64,000 nt of DNA, taken from Saccharomycopsis fibuligera x Saccharomycopsis cf. fibuligera. Its lineage: Eukaryota > Ascomycota > Saccharomycetes > Ascoideales > Saccharomycopsidaceae. Below, in pieces: positions 13,201-23,961 of this stretch. Each line of letters opens with the position of its first letter. The first letter of the stretch is position 1. The stretch spans positions 248,001 through 312,000 of the forward strand of contig CP012817.1 of the NCBI GenBank assembly GCA_001936135.1, written 5' to 3'. A program made the translations under genes and the position numbers. The notes below the pieces were generated by a model, which worked only from the letters and a program-made list of their open reading frames with translations, was not told where the DNA came from and made no database searches.

Positions 13201-13736
13201 TATTGCATCGAGATTTGAAAGCCGATAACCTATTGCTTGATTTGGACGGAGTTTGCAAAATTACGGATTTTGGCATCTCCAAGAGAAGTGAGAATATTTA
13301 CAAAAATGATTCAGAAATGTCAATGCAAGGTACAATCTTCTGGATGGCTCCTGAAGTCATTGATAATGTTGTGCAAAATAAGCGACAGGGTTATAGTGCC
13401 AAAATTGATATTTGGTCATTAGGTTGCGTGGTGCTTGAAATGTTTGCTGGAAGAAGACCATGGTCTAATGTTGAAGCATTAAGTGCAATGTACAGAATTG
13501 GTAAAACCAAATTAGCCCCACCAATTCCTGATGATATAAGACCATTCGTATCGCCCGACGGGAAAATGTTCTTGGATAAATGTTTTGAAATTGATCCGAA
13601 CAGAAGACCAACTGCTCTTGAACTTTTTGAAAGCAGCAGTTTTTGCATTGTTGATGATGACTTCAATTTTGAAACTACGGATCTAGCTAGACTTATTAAG
13701 GAGAATGATAAGCCTAGAGACTTTAATAGAAGATGA
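6159..13736 (+). CDS. BCK1: Very large Bck1-type MAP kinase kinase kinase
   Basis: This is the MAPKKK of the Pkc1-Bck1-Mkk1/2-Mpk1 cell-wall-integrity pathway. The protein is 2525 residues, whereas S. cerevisiae Bck1 is about 1480. The start ATG at 6159 (MPMQSG) could also be 6165. A SAM-like region (WTIERVIMWLKFYHF) lies near residues 888-940 and an RA/ubiquitin-like region near 1520-1605. The kinase domain spans about 2222-2500, with GKGTYGKVF, MAVKQV, HRDLKADN, DFGIS and WMAPEV. GGSV followed by a CTG codon, then LRMYGRFDE, is diagnostic of Bck1. The extra length comes from Ala, Asp, Gln/Glu, Asn and Ser runs between domains. Asn, Gln and Ser repeats make the middle disordered and probably length-variable. 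Regulation in yeast is by Pkc1 phosphorylation of the linker. Confidence 0.92.
6522..6555 (+). repeat. GCA trinucleotide repeat encoding poly-Ala in BCK1
   Basis: About eleven GCA units in frame give an Ala run. The same bases read as poly-Gln or poly-Ser in other frames, which explains the short shadow frames on both strands. Confidence 0.85.
9268..9430 (+). repeat. Tandem CAGGAACAA minisatellite encoding QEQ repeats in BCK1
   Basis: CAA codons lead into about a dozen copies of a 9-base unit CAGGAACAA, then CAGCAACAGGAA variants. The product is a Gln-Glu-Gln array at about residues 1037-1090. The unit length is a multiple of three, so copy-number change keeps the frame. Confidence 0.9.
10205..10380 (+). 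repeat. AAT/AAC and AGC trinucleotide runs encoding poly-Asn / poly-Ser in BCK1
   Basis: Two blocks of Asn codons (about 10205-10240 and 10310-10375) flank a run of seven AGC Ser codons near 10292-10312. This is simple-sequence DNA inside the coding frame. Confidence 0.85.
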
Positions 13737-14181
13737 ATGAGTGATAAGTATTTTTATTGATGAATAAACTAAGGACGTTAGAATTTATGGTTTTTTTTTT
13801 TTTTTCTGATTTATGATGTAGCTTTGCGACAGCCTGTTAGTGCATTGCGTCGAAAATAAGCGAACAGAAAAGGAGCGCGCGTTATACAGAGAGGAACAAA
13901 TGGAGGTCTCAAATAGCCGTAAAAGACAATTTGGCTGTTTTAAAAACTAACAAATACTTAAATACAGTACGGCTGGTCCGTTTAAATCCTGAATTGTCTA
14001 TGAGAGATACGTAAAAAACCATTGAGCATTGAGTTCTAATAATACAAATGTAGCACAATAAGAAAAATAAAATAAATACTAATGAACGAAGGTAAAAGGC
14101 TGCTTTTTTTTTTTTTTTTTTTTTTGATAAATTTTTTTTCCTCCTGTAAAATTTACCAAAATGCTATCTGACTTTATTACT
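13737..14181. other. Convergent intergenic region BCK1/RAD53
   Basis: 445 bp between two 3' ends. It contains T runs at about 13790-13806 and 14104-14125 that may serve transcript termination. No gene or RNA was recognised. Confidence 0.5.
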
Positions 14182-16806
14182 TTACTTGGCCGATTTGGCA
14201 AAAGACTGAAATGCCGGCCCATCAAATGAAATATTTTGTGATGTATTCAATGAAGCTCTTTTCTTTGGTTGGAAGGGATCCAAGCCTAGTAGTCTTCTCT
14301 TTTTTGTATTGTTAGTGGTGTTAGCCGCACCGTTATCTAGTAATTCTTGAGATATCTTTTCTGGAACAACAAATCTAGGAATCAAACTAGAATCGAATTC
14401 ATCTTGGGATTCAATTATGGTGCTGTTATAGCGTTGTTTGAATTTGTCCAATTTTTCTTGACTCTCTAAGCCTGTTTTTTTGACCCTGCTATAGGGAGTA
14501 CAGGTGTTTTCAATAGCCGCTGTAGCAACATTTTCGGCAGTACCAGCAGCGCCCGCGGTACCGAAAGCATTCGTTCCGGCATTACTTGCCACTAACTTCA
14601 AATCATCAATGAACAAACCGGTCATATCATTGATTTGAATCTTGAAACCTAAAAACTCTTTATTTTTAGAATCTAAAAAGAAGAGCACCTGGTCATTACT
14701 TTTTAGTAGTGTTTTTTTTCCCTTACCAATTTTCTTTCCATTAATGTGGCATCCATTAGTGCTATAGTCAATTAACCAAATATCATCCAAACCTTGCGCT
14801 GGACTTTCAAAAAAACTTTTACCAATCGGATGTCTTTTTCTTAAAAGTACGCAATGGAATTTGGAAAGTCTACTATCGTCAATCTTATAGTTGCATCTAT
14901 TATTTCTACCGATCACGAACGGCTTGTTTGATTGCGGCACATGTATTTTAGCTTGCGAAATGCTGTGGTTGAGTGGTCGTAAAGTAAGATAAGTCCCTGT
15001 TGGTGGCACTTCAGTGTCATGACTATTAGCACCATGATCAGCAACCAGAAACGGCTTTGCAAATGCTGAATCTCCTTCAATTTCGGCTTTGACTGGTGGC
15101 TCAGTTACCATTAGTACATCATCTGCAACTTTAGTGTTTTGTTGAATTTTATTATTGGTAGCTTTCAATTGATCGTTAAGGAATTGAGATGGGCTTTGTA
15201 GCTGGAGGTCTGTAAGTTTGTCATCTGCATTTTTAGGTAGACTGTCTTGCTTATGTTGAGTTTCTTGTTCCTCGCCCTCCTCTTCAATTCCGTCAGCATC
15301 TTCTTCTAGTTCGTTATCATTATCGTCATTCTCATCATTATTGTCCATGTCGTTGTCTTCATCATCATTAAGTATAACATTGTTGGTAGTATCATTACCA
15401 AGTCCATCTTCCAACCCTTGAGATAAAGATACAAAGTTATCTTGGTCACCAGTATTATCGTTCATTATCCAAGGATGCTGTAATGCATCTTCTGCCGTAA
15501 GTCTTTTGTTTGGATCTACTTGTAAAAGACTGTCAATGAAATGTTTCAGATTGTCTGACAAATTGTATTCGTTCAATGGGGCATCATGATATGCTCCATT
15601 TTTGATCAGCTTAAACAATTGCTCCTGTGTTTCTCCACTAAATGGCAAATGAGCCGTTAATATCACATAACATAGGCATCCCAAAGACCACATATCCACA
15701 AGAGACGAATACGATTTTCTTGCTTGTTTATTTCTGGAAACAAGTTTTCCTGCAATGATTTCTGGAGCAACGTATGCTAGTGTACCACAAAAAGTCTTCA
15801 AAAAGGAGCCCTTGTGATTATTAGTGCCAATTTTAGCAAGTCCAAAATCGGTAATTTTCACTGTGACGGGATCGTCACTAGCAATCAAAATATTGTCTGG
15901 TTTCAAGTCACGATGCGATATTCCTAAATTATGCACATACTTGATAGCATTCAATGTTTGTCTAATAATTTCACGCGACACATCTTCAGTCATTGCACCT
16001 TGAGCCGCTACCAAGTCCATCAAATCACCACCAGAGACAAACTCCATCACCAAATAATAAAAGTCCTTATCTTCATAAAATCCTTTTAGCTTGATAATAT
16101 TTGGATGATCAAGTCTTTTCAATATATCCAACTCTCTAATCACGCCAATTTTGTTATCCATGCCTAGTTTTCTTTTTGCGATGATTTTGACCGCAAACGT
16201 CTCACCGCTTGATCTTTCTATAGCTTTCTTTACAGTGGCAAATGCTCCTTGCCCCACAATCTCATTCCTTATAATATAGTCTTTGGCAATATCAGGTAGA
16301 CCATCATCTTCAAGCTGCTGCTGGCCAATATTGATTTTGCCTCTTTGTGGAGGAACAACCACTATGAATCTTATAATATCTTCAGGTACACCTATACCCA
16401 CAGCAATCTCATCCCCCTGCGTAAGTAAATAGTTCTTACCCTTTTCAATTCTTGAGTTATTTACAAATGTTCCATTGGTTGATAAATCTTGGATCAATAT
16501 ATTATTGTCTTTGGAATACCATATTCTGAAATGTTTCCCACTTAGTCTAGGCGTGTTAATTCCAAACGGTTTATCCACATGAGGACTACGACCAAATACC
16601 CACAGAGATTTATTTTCATTTCGTAGGAGGTCTATATTGGGATGTGCCAATTTCCCTTTAGTAACAATCAACCTCACTAGCACGCCTTCTAAAGGATCGT
16701 GTTTTTGATTTCCAGCATCGCCATTCGCATTATTCAATTGAGTGTTTGGTTGAGTGGGTTGGGTCTGAGTTGGCTCAGGATAGTTGTCCAAATTGTTATT
16801 ATCCAT
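14182..16806 (-). CDS. RAD53: Rad53 checkpoint kinase (FHA-kinase-FHA)
   Basis: This is the effector kinase of the DNA damage and replication checkpoint, activated by Mec1 through Rad9/Mrc1. The start is the ATG at 16804-16806 (MDNNNLDNYPEP); the open frame upstream begins with GTG and has no ATG, so it is not used. The protein has 874 residues. A TQ cluster (PTQTQPTQ) near residue 12 matches the N-terminal Mec1/Tel1 target cluster. FHA1 is at about 66-130 (GRSP, SGKHF, STNGTF). The kinase domain is at about 176-448 (GQGAFATVKKA, HRDLKPDN, DFGLAKI, GTLAYVAPE). An acidic linker follows. FHA2 is at about 631-720 (VIGRNNRCNYKI, STNGCHING). A basic KKRR...KKR stretch near the C-terminus is a likely nuclear signal. 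The FHA-kinase-FHA order separates it from Dun1, which has one FHA domain. Confidence 0.97.
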   Translation of the reverse strand: MDNNNLDNYPEPTQTQPTQPNTQLNNANGDAGNQKHDPLEGVLVRLIVTKGKLAHPNIDLLRNENKSLWVFGRSPHVDKPFGINTPRLSGKHFRIWYSKDNNILIQDLSTNGTFVNNSRIEKGKNYLLTQGDEIAVGIGVPEDIIRFIVVVPPQRGKINIGQQQLEDDGLPDIAKDYIIRNEIVGQGAFATVKKAIERSSGETFAVKIIAKRKLGMDNKIGVIRELDILKRLDHPNIIKLKGFYEDKDFYYLVMEFVSGGDLMDLVAAQGAMTEDVSREIIRQTLNAIKYVHNLGISHRDLKPDNILIASDDPVTVKITDFGLAKIGTNNHKGSFLKTFCGTLAYVAPEIIAGKLVSRNKQARKSYSSLVDMWSLGCLCYVILTAHLPFSGETQEQLFKLIKNGAYHDAPLNEYNLSDNLKHFIDSLLQVDPNKRLTAEDALQHPWIMNDNTGDQDNFVSLSQGLEDGLGNDTTNNVILNDDEDNDMDNNDENDDNDNELEEDADGIEEEGEEQETQHKQDSLPKNADDKLTDLQLQSPSQFLNDQLKATNNKIQQNTKVADDVLMVTEPPVKAEIEGDSAFAKPFLVADHGANSHDTEVPPTGTYLTLRPLNHSISQAKIHVPQSNKPFVIGRNNRCNYKIDDSRLSKFHCVLLRKRHPIGKSFFESPAQGLDDIWLIDYSTNGCHINGKKIGKGKKTLLKSNDQVLFFLDSKNKEFLGFKIQINDMTGLFIDDLKLVASNAGTNAFGTAGAAGTAENVATAAIENTCTPYSRVKKTGLESQEKLDKFKQRYNSTIIESQDEFDSSLIPRFVVPEKISQELLDNGAANTTNNTKKRRLLGLDPFQPKKRASLNTSQNISFDGPAFQSFAKSAK

Positions 16807-19373
16807 GAGATAGAGATGTGGGAAGCATGAAAAGAAGCTGTGTTTGAGGTTACTAGGTGGGCTTTCAGATGAATAAACTGAGTGTGCAGGGCTGTGAACA
16901 GTTTCATCTTTTCTGTTCACTTTTTCTCCTTTGATTATACATCAACGCAGGAAAGAAAGAAAAAAATAGGTCTGTGGCGCATGTACAATACAACCCACAT
17001 TGTGGCTGACGAAACACCCCCGACGCGTCGCTTTCAATTTTCAGTTTTTAGTTTTCCAGTTCTTAAATTCTAAAACAAACAAAAAAATCAAAATTATTCT
17101 GGAGATACCGTGTATTCCGGGTTACCATTTGAGGACAGAGAAATAGTGGTGTTAGGATGTTAAGATTCAAAAAAATTTTTGTCTGTAGCTGTTTTACTTT
17201 CTTTGCACTACAAAAGGAGCACAATCAATCTCAATTTTAGAATTTTGTTTTCTTTTTTTCCCCTCTTTCTTTCATTCTTTCATTAATTCATCATCAGATC
17301 ATTTATTCTCGATTTTGGGATTAAGCAGCGAGCTGATTGTAACTGCAAGACAGTAAGTTTATCTATCAACAATTGCCATGTTTTTTCTTCTAGTGATAGT
17401 TGGAAGCTATTTTGGCTTTTTGATCCATTATCATATTTTTTCGATTGATGATATCTACACAACCTTTTCCCGGTGATTTAATAAGTGAGCCATGGAAAAA
17501 ACATGCATCACCATCTGACGAAAAATTTCATGCTATTACTAGTGATTATTGCAGAGTAAGCTTATTTGATTATATCTTCTCATCAAGTTACTAACAATTC
17601 AGTCAATGGCTTGATGTCTGTGCTTACTTAGTGTTGATCATGTTGAGTTGACTTTCATGATTGGTATTAATTATAGCAGTGATCGCAATGAATTATTAGT
17701 CTTGTGATAAAATAAATTCTCAATGATGAAAAACTTTTATTTCCAGTTCTGCTACAGATTAAAGCATGACGATACTCCTTTACCAAAAGCTTACTTTCTG
17801 ATGTGAATCTATTTTATCTTTTAAAGACAATGTTTATTGTTATTGCTCAAGAAACCTGATTGTAGCAAATTAATACTTTTTGGTCCGTATTTTGTATTAC
17901 CAAAATAAGATGATAAGCTTCCTTTGCGTCTAACTGAGTGGCAGATGTTTTAACTGAGGCAGCTTGCGGCCAACTTGAGTACAAATTTATAGTTGTAGTT
18001 TGCTATTACCCTCATTTTCAAAAGCATTCATTTAAAAATGTTTTGCAATTGTAAAACTCCTGCTGAAGTGTCAAATTTCGACTTTATCTACTTTTCACGG
18101 TATTTTTGATATATTGAAAAATGAGAAGTAATTAATAACCACTAGCCAGAGATGTAAACGTTTTAGTTCTGAGTCCTGAAAAGCTCACCTGACATCCTAG
18201 AGCATTGGATTATATGAATGTGTACATCGAAACGTATCTTTCCTATACACACGTAGTTCCTGTTTACGCCTTTCGGCAGTACGATACAGTAGTAAATAGG
18301 AATCTTTTCCAGTTTTTTCCTTTATACTGGTAAAAACGGAAAGTTTGTTACAATTAAAAATAGATGAGACTGTAACTCAATCGTGGAAAAATTTTTTTTT
18401 TCTATTTTTCCCATTTCACCTTACATTCAACTTGTATATGCATCCATACAGTGAAAAAAACAATAGAAACTCAACGTGCTTAATCTCAGTCTAGATGAAA
18501 TTGTCCTATTTTGCTGCAGTTATAAACTTTTTTGTGGACTTGTACACTATCGGTGAGGAGAACATGAATCAGTAAATGTACTTGCAGTGGCCAGCCATAT
18601 GCACAGAATTTTATCGATAATCTCCGTCTGGAGGGGGATACCCTGAGAACAGCATCTTTCGGGCGGTTTATGTACGATACACAATAGTGGTAGAACAATA
18701 GAATTGTGAAACAAGCATAATTGACACCGATCGGCCAAAGGAGAGAATTCTTAGCATAAACTGCAATAGGTTGAAAATTTATTTATAGGTAAGCATAAAA
18801 AACGACTTGAAAGTCATTTTCAAGTAGAACAAAATTGCTAGTGTTGGCCGTTTAGGCTCTAGAGTATTGTCCTGGCCGAAAATCGAAGTTGAAAGACAAC
18901 TTAGTTACCAGATGATAATACTTTGATTGGAAAAAGGAGCTGCAGCGACAGAAATAAATCCAGAAAGAGTTAAATAAAAGAAAGTTAACAAAAAGACTAA
19001 AAAGACAGTCAGTTTCAGTGAGTTAATAACTAACCTGGCACCGTGCACTAAAAATCAAGAAAAGCAAACCTTGTTTTCAAGCTTGTGAATGGCGATATGG
19101 AATTCCAGAACAGCTTATACAGTTGACTTATATAATCAACACCACAATGCTTAGTAACAGACTTTGAATAAGGCGCATCCTAAGGCTGCATGCTACGGCA
19201 GGAGGATGTGCCCACCATGCATTGACTTTCAGCAACCTCCCCAAGATGCTTAAGAGCTCCTCGAAGAGGGGCTACTGGTCTACAAGTTGCAACTTGCCTG
19301 ACTACTTGGAGTTTCTCCCTATATATATCCAATTGAATTTCCCCTTTTTAATTTCGTTCTATTACAATTTTCT

Positions 19374-19410
<37 letters not shown>

Positions 19411-19528
19411 TTCCAGTTCAGAGATTATTAGCTTTTTTGTCCAGTTTTTTTCCTTTAAAAACCTATCAAGCATCTTAGGTGAAGCATCCTGAAATAACAT
19501 CCTTGAGCCGATCAAATACTTTTTTATA
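16807..19528. promoter_or_regulatory. Long divergent intergenic region RAD53 / aquaporin
   Basis: 2.7 kb without a clear long gene. It includes the RAD53 promoter (about 16807-17250), the possible tiny spliced gene at 17503-17655, and a short signal-peptide-like frame at about 18495-18575 (MKLSYFAAVINFF, 26 codons). The aquaporin promoter has TATATATAT at about 19319-19328 and a T run at about 19378-19408. The length suggests complex control of the aquaporin or unrecognised non-coding transcripts. Confidence 0.5.
17503..17655 (+). other. Candidate tiny two-exon gene or spliced transcript
   Basis: An ATG at 17503 opens a short frame with a hydrophobic stretch (FMLLLVIIA). It is followed by GTAAGC at 17556, a perfect TACTAAC branch site at 17589-17595 and CAG at 17600-17602. 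Removing 17556-17602 (47 bases) would keep the frame and give about 33 residues with two hydrophobic segments, ending in TGA. The splice signals are good but the protein is too short to judge. It could be a spliced leader of a non-coding RNA or chance. No homologue is recognised. Confidence 0.25.
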
Positions 19529-20440
19529 ATGTCCCAAACACTTCACAATAAAGCCCCAGAGACAGCGGCTAACTCTGAAGGTGTCCCTGACTCCCCAGTA
19601 AAATATGATGATCAGAGTCACTTCGCAGAGAACTCAAATGTTTCTCAGAACTCTGGATCTAAAGACATTATCAGAAACCACATTGTCGGTGGTTTAGGTG
19701 AATTCTTTGGCACTTTTATCTTTTTGTGGACAGCTTTTCTTATTGCTCAAGTTGCTAACTATGATTATGATCAAACACAGGCAACTACCGGTAACAAGAA
19801 TGGTTTGGAAGTCAGCACTTCCAGAGTTATAATGATTAGTTTTGGTTTTGGTTTTGGTGTCATGGTTGGTGTTTTCATGTTTTTCCGAGTTTCTGGCGGT
19901 AACTTGAACCCTGCTGTCACTTTGAGTTTGGTCTTGGCTGGTGCTGTTTCTCCAGTTAGAGGGATTATTATGGCTATTGCCCAAATCATTGGCGGTATGG
20001 CTGCTGCTGGGGCTGCTTCTGCTATGACCCCAGGTGAAATTTTATTCGCAAACAGCTTAGGTGGAGGTTGCTCCAGATCTAGAGGTGTGTTCATTGAAGC
20101 ATTTGCCACTGCTTTGTTGTGTCTTGCTGTTTTATTCACTGCTGTTGAAAAGTCTAGAGTTACTTTCATGGCTCCTTTCGTCATTGGTATTGCTTTGTTT
20201 TTGGGTCACTTGATCTGTGTTTACTACACTGGTGCTGGCTTGAATCCAGCTCGATCTTTTGGCCCAGCTATTGCTAGTAGATCTTTCCCTAACTACCACT
20301 GGATTTACTGGGTTGGCCCATTTTTGGGATCTTTCATTGCCTTCGGTATCTGGAAGTTGTTCAAAGTTTTGAAATATGAAACTGCCAACCCTGGCCAAGA
20401 TGATGACGGGTTGGACCGTACTGTCGTTCAAAGGGTCTAA
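19529..20440 (+). CDS. AQY1: Aquaporin, orthodox water channel type
   Basis: A plasma-membrane water channel of 303 residues with the six-helix MIP fold. The two pore motifs are GGNLNPAVT at about residues 124-132 and [12 protein letters not shown] near 238-249. The His in LGHLICVYY before the second motif and the Arg after NPA are the selectivity-filter residues of water-specific channels rather than glycerol facilitators. The N-terminal tail of about 50 residues is hydrophilic, as in yeast Aqy1, where it gates the pore. In yeasts aquaporins affect freeze tolerance and sporulation. The ATG at 19529 is the first in frame. The symbol is by family resemblance; an AQY2-like paralogue cannot be excluded. 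Confidence 0.9.
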   Translation: MSQTLHNKAPETAANSEGVPDSPVKYDDQSHFAENSNVSQNSGSKDIIRNHIVGGLGEFFGTFIFLWTAFLIAQVANYDYDQTQATTGNKNGLEVSTSRVIMISFGFGFGVMVGVFMFFRVSGGNLNPAVTLSLVLAGAVSPVRGIIMAIAQIIGGMAAAGAASAMTPGEILFANSLGGGCSRSRGVFIEAFATALLCLAVLFTAVEKSRVTFMAPFVIGIALFLGHLICVYYTGAGLNPARSFGPAIASRSFPNYHWIYWVGPFLGSFIAFGIWKLFKVLKYETANPGQDDDGLDRTVVQRV

Positions 20441-22531
20441 CGATAATAACTTCAGTCACTTCTTTTTTATCTTTTGATTAGAAAAAACACTTCAGCGTTT
20501 CCCTTTTCTAACAAATTTGCATGATATCCTAGTGATACCACTACGGATTTTATACTTCTTGATAATTACTTTTGGTATTAATTAATAGCTTTTTTTCACA
20601 TTTATTTTCCAAAATTCGTTTGCACTTGTTACACTCATGGTTTTTTTCCTTTTTCATTTCGCAATCATCGTATTGCTTATATAGTTTGGATTAATAAAAA
20701 CAATTTTTATATTAATACCGTGACTTTTTAATTTACCTATATTAAATGAGCTTCTACAAAAGTAACTCACTCGTAACAGTAGATATTGCTGCAGCCAGAG
20801 GAAAATTCTTCCTGTTAAAAAGGCTACATATAGATGAATATGCACCCATAGCATAAATTTTTTATGCAGTGTATCCGATCTTATTTGGAATTTAGGTTTT
20901 ATGTAAATTGTCACTTCTATCCTCATAATCCATATGCTATTGTGCGGGTTTTGAAAAATCTTCAGTTGAAACTGATTTAAAATTTTGAGTCCTTGAAATC
21001 ACTTTTCCCCTGTTGATTAGGTTTTCACGTTCTGTATTGACACCTATCTTGTAATTTTGTACATTTTGTTTCACCTATGAGCTTATATGTTATTTGAAAA
21101 AATTACCCTGGCACTGTTTCAACAAGCTTACATTTGGGAATGCGATTAAAGACACCGTGCTTCCTTGACCAAAACTGTTGAATTGTGTAGTAGTCATTGA
21201 CTTAGCAACTTAAATAGCTACTGTCTTCCTTTTTTCTCAATATTTCAATATGTATTGTGGCTTAAATCTAGTAAAAACCTTTCACCGCAGCAGCCACAGG
21301 CTACCAAGTTGCAAATTGACGGAGCGATGCAGCATCATACTGCAACGCACGTTCTAAAGTAGCTAGCTTCACGCTTTCTTTGTTTCTGCGATGTGTAGTA
21401 GCGCAATTTGGATTGTTAGAAATAATTTTGCATAGTATGGTCGATGTGACTACTACATAACTTGCATGCATCTCAATTAATGTCTCTTGATGTGAACATG
21501 AATAAGCACTTAATATTTCTCAGAAAATGCTAACAGTGAAGTGCATCATAAGTGCACTTTCTCAAGCTTTATTTTTTTGGCTTTTAAAGCCCTTTTTGTC
21601 ACTAAATGATGACCACAAGACAGATTATGAGCACGTTTTATTGTGTTGCAAAAATTTTTGTCGGTTCACAAAACCAATGTGTATAAACTTTCTAATTTGT
21701 TAAAGTAGACACTCAAAAGGATTTAAATAATACAAATAAAACCATCCAGAAAATACTTTTTTTTTTCTCATTGATGAAAGCCATTACTCTTTCATATAGC
21801 AATTAAATTACTTTTTCTTGCGTCTGCTTCAATTTGTCTTTTGAAAAAAAGTATTCAGTATTCAAGTTGGCCCACTACGAAGATGTACTCGTAGTAAATA
21901 TAGGCTTGCAAAATATTAAAAATGAAGAAACAGATAGAGGCACTAGCGTTTTACAACCAAGATAGGGTCAAAAAAATAAAACCCAGAAAATTTAATTCGA
22001 AAAAAGTCCATTAGACCAATACCTCATAACTGATAATAAAAAAGAGGTAAGAAAATACATAAATAGACAGATATATATTTATGCATATATATACATGAGA
22101 TGGTACCTCACACATACACATTTGCTTAATAACATAACAGCAACTTATGTTTGCCATTATACTTTTTATGCTTTCACCTAACAATACACATATCGAACAT
22201 GAACGGAACAAAAAAAAAAAGATAATGAAACTGGAGACAAAAATAGGAATGGAAAGTAAGAATAATATAGGAATGAAAAAACAACAGGAGGAACAAAATG
22301 ATATAAAAAAATTTTAAGCAGATTTAATTAGACAAACAGCAAAAAAAATAACAAACGATTAGCAAAAAATTGCATAATTGAGCGATTGTAGTTGCAATTC
22401 ATTTCAACATTCACTGCTTTTCGACAACTCAAAAACGTTTGTTTGTGAACTGATTCAGTAACAAAAATACTCATGGCATTGATCAGAAAAAAACTTTTGA
22501 ATTATCATAAGATAGAGAAGATAAGAATGCA
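20441..22531. other. Gene-free convergent region after the aquaporin and TIF3
   Basis: 2.1 kb between two gene 3' ends, unusually long for convergent yeast genes. It is AT-rich with no long frame, no tRNA signature and no repeat that I could see. It may hold an unrecognised non-coding RNA or the remains of a lost gene. Confidence 0.5.
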
Positions 22532-23961
22532 TTAATTGTCATCGCCTTCATTTTCCAACAAATGGTAAATAGATTGTGTTGGCTTGGCAGCATCTTTCTT
22601 GGTTTCAGCTTCTTTAGCTTGTGCTTTAGCATGACCAGCTCCTTTAGCAGCGGTGAATCTTCCACTGGCGCTTCTAGCGCTACCCCAGTCTAATTGAGAT
22701 TCTTGCTTTCTGTTGCTGTTAGACTTTCTAAAGTTACCCGAGTTACTTCTGTCCTTACTGTTTTCTCTAGCAGGCTTTTCAGAGACAGGCAATGGACCTC
22801 TTCTGGCAGTCCAGTCAAATTCAGGCTCTTCACGTCTAGATTTTCTTTCTGTTCTTTCACCTCTTGGCTTGTCGAATGATTTTTTCTCGGCTTTTTCTTC
22901 AGTTGGTTCTGGACCACCTGGTAATGGACCTCTTCTAGCGGACCAGTCAAATTCAGGTTCTTCACGTTTTGGTTTTCTCTCGCCTCTTTCACCTCTTTCG
23001 TGAGATCTAGCACGGAAAGGCTTTTCTTCACTTTCGTTACCTTCACCAGTTGCCAACGGACCTTTTCTGGCACCCCAGTCAAGATCTGGTTCTTCGCGTC
23101 TTGGCTTTCTTTCTCTTCTTTCACCTCTTTCACCACCAAATCTGTCGCCAGCAGGTTCACCAGCCAATGGACCTTTTCTAGCACCCCAGTCAAGATCAGC
23201 GTCCTCACGTCTTGGTCTTCTTTCACCTCTTTCGCCACCAAATCTATCATTTTGAGGAGGACCGCCGCTCAACGGACCTCTTCTAGCACCCCAGTCAAAA
23301 TCATCTCTTGACTTGTCTGGTGCGGCAACAGAAACAAACACTCTTCTGCCGTTCAATTCTTGAGCAGATAAATCCAAAGCTTGAAGCAATAAGTCTCTGG
23401 TGTTGAAAGTGATAAAAGCAGAACCCTTTAATCTACCGTTTTCAGTTGGTGCAACCAATTTGGAAAAAGTACCTTGACCAATTTTTTCTTCAAACCATTG
23501 GCCAACTTCTTCTTCGGTAACATCCCACGGCAAGTTGCTGACTCTAGCTTTAAAAGGTGCTTCATCTGGAACGGGAAATTCTCTTCTCATTGGACGGTCA
23601 GATGGACCAGAACCAGGATGGGCAAGACCAGAAAAACTTGGTGGTTCATAAGTGGACTTGGCAGATTGCACTGGCACAGAAATAGAAGAAAGATCAACAT
23701 CGTCATCAGCCCAACTACCGCCGAAAGTTTCGTCGTCAAGGAAACCTTGCAAACTGAACTTTTGTCCCTTAGCTTTCTTAACACCTAATTATTCGAGTGT
23801 TAGTGTCCATTATTCTCAATATACGAAAAAGGCTTTGTGTATTGAGTTTACCATCCCACTTATAATTTCGGAACCCAATAATAAAAGTCATGGCAACGGT
23901 ATATGTCGTCTAACATTTTTCACCAACATTGGAAAAAAATAATTTCCGGAAACATACCCAT
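22532..23961 (-). CDS. TIF3: Translation initiation factor eIF4B, two exons with a 4-base first exon
   Basis: CDS = complement(join(22532..23784, 23958..23961)), 418 residues. Exon 1 is only ATGG. The intron 23785-23957 (173 nt) starts GTATGT, has a CACTAAC branch site near 23800 and ends TTAG. Splicing gives MGVKKAKGQKFSLQGFLDDE, matching the basic N-terminus and FLxDxTFGxSWA block of fungal Tif3. An RRM lies at about residues 80-156 (RVSNLPWDVTEEEV, GSAFITF). About five repeats of the type DLDWGARKGPL follow, plus a degenerate sixth; these repeats drive 40S binding and RNA annealing. The protein stimulates eIF4A/eIF4F and mRNA recruitment in the cytoplasm. Without the intron the frame would begin at a non-ATG codon. 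Confidence 0.93.
23785..23957 (-). other. TIF3 intron
   Basis: On the minus strand it has a GTATGT donor (23957-23952), a CACTAAC-like branch site about 20 bases before the acceptor, and TTAG at 23788-23785. It restores an ATG and a conserved N-terminus to TIF3. Confidence 0.88.

Noticed and set aside
16807-16920. N-terminal extension of RAD53 by 38 codons
   Set aside because: The extension opens with GTG and contains no ATG; the next ATG at 16806 gives the TQ-rich N-terminus expected for Rad53.
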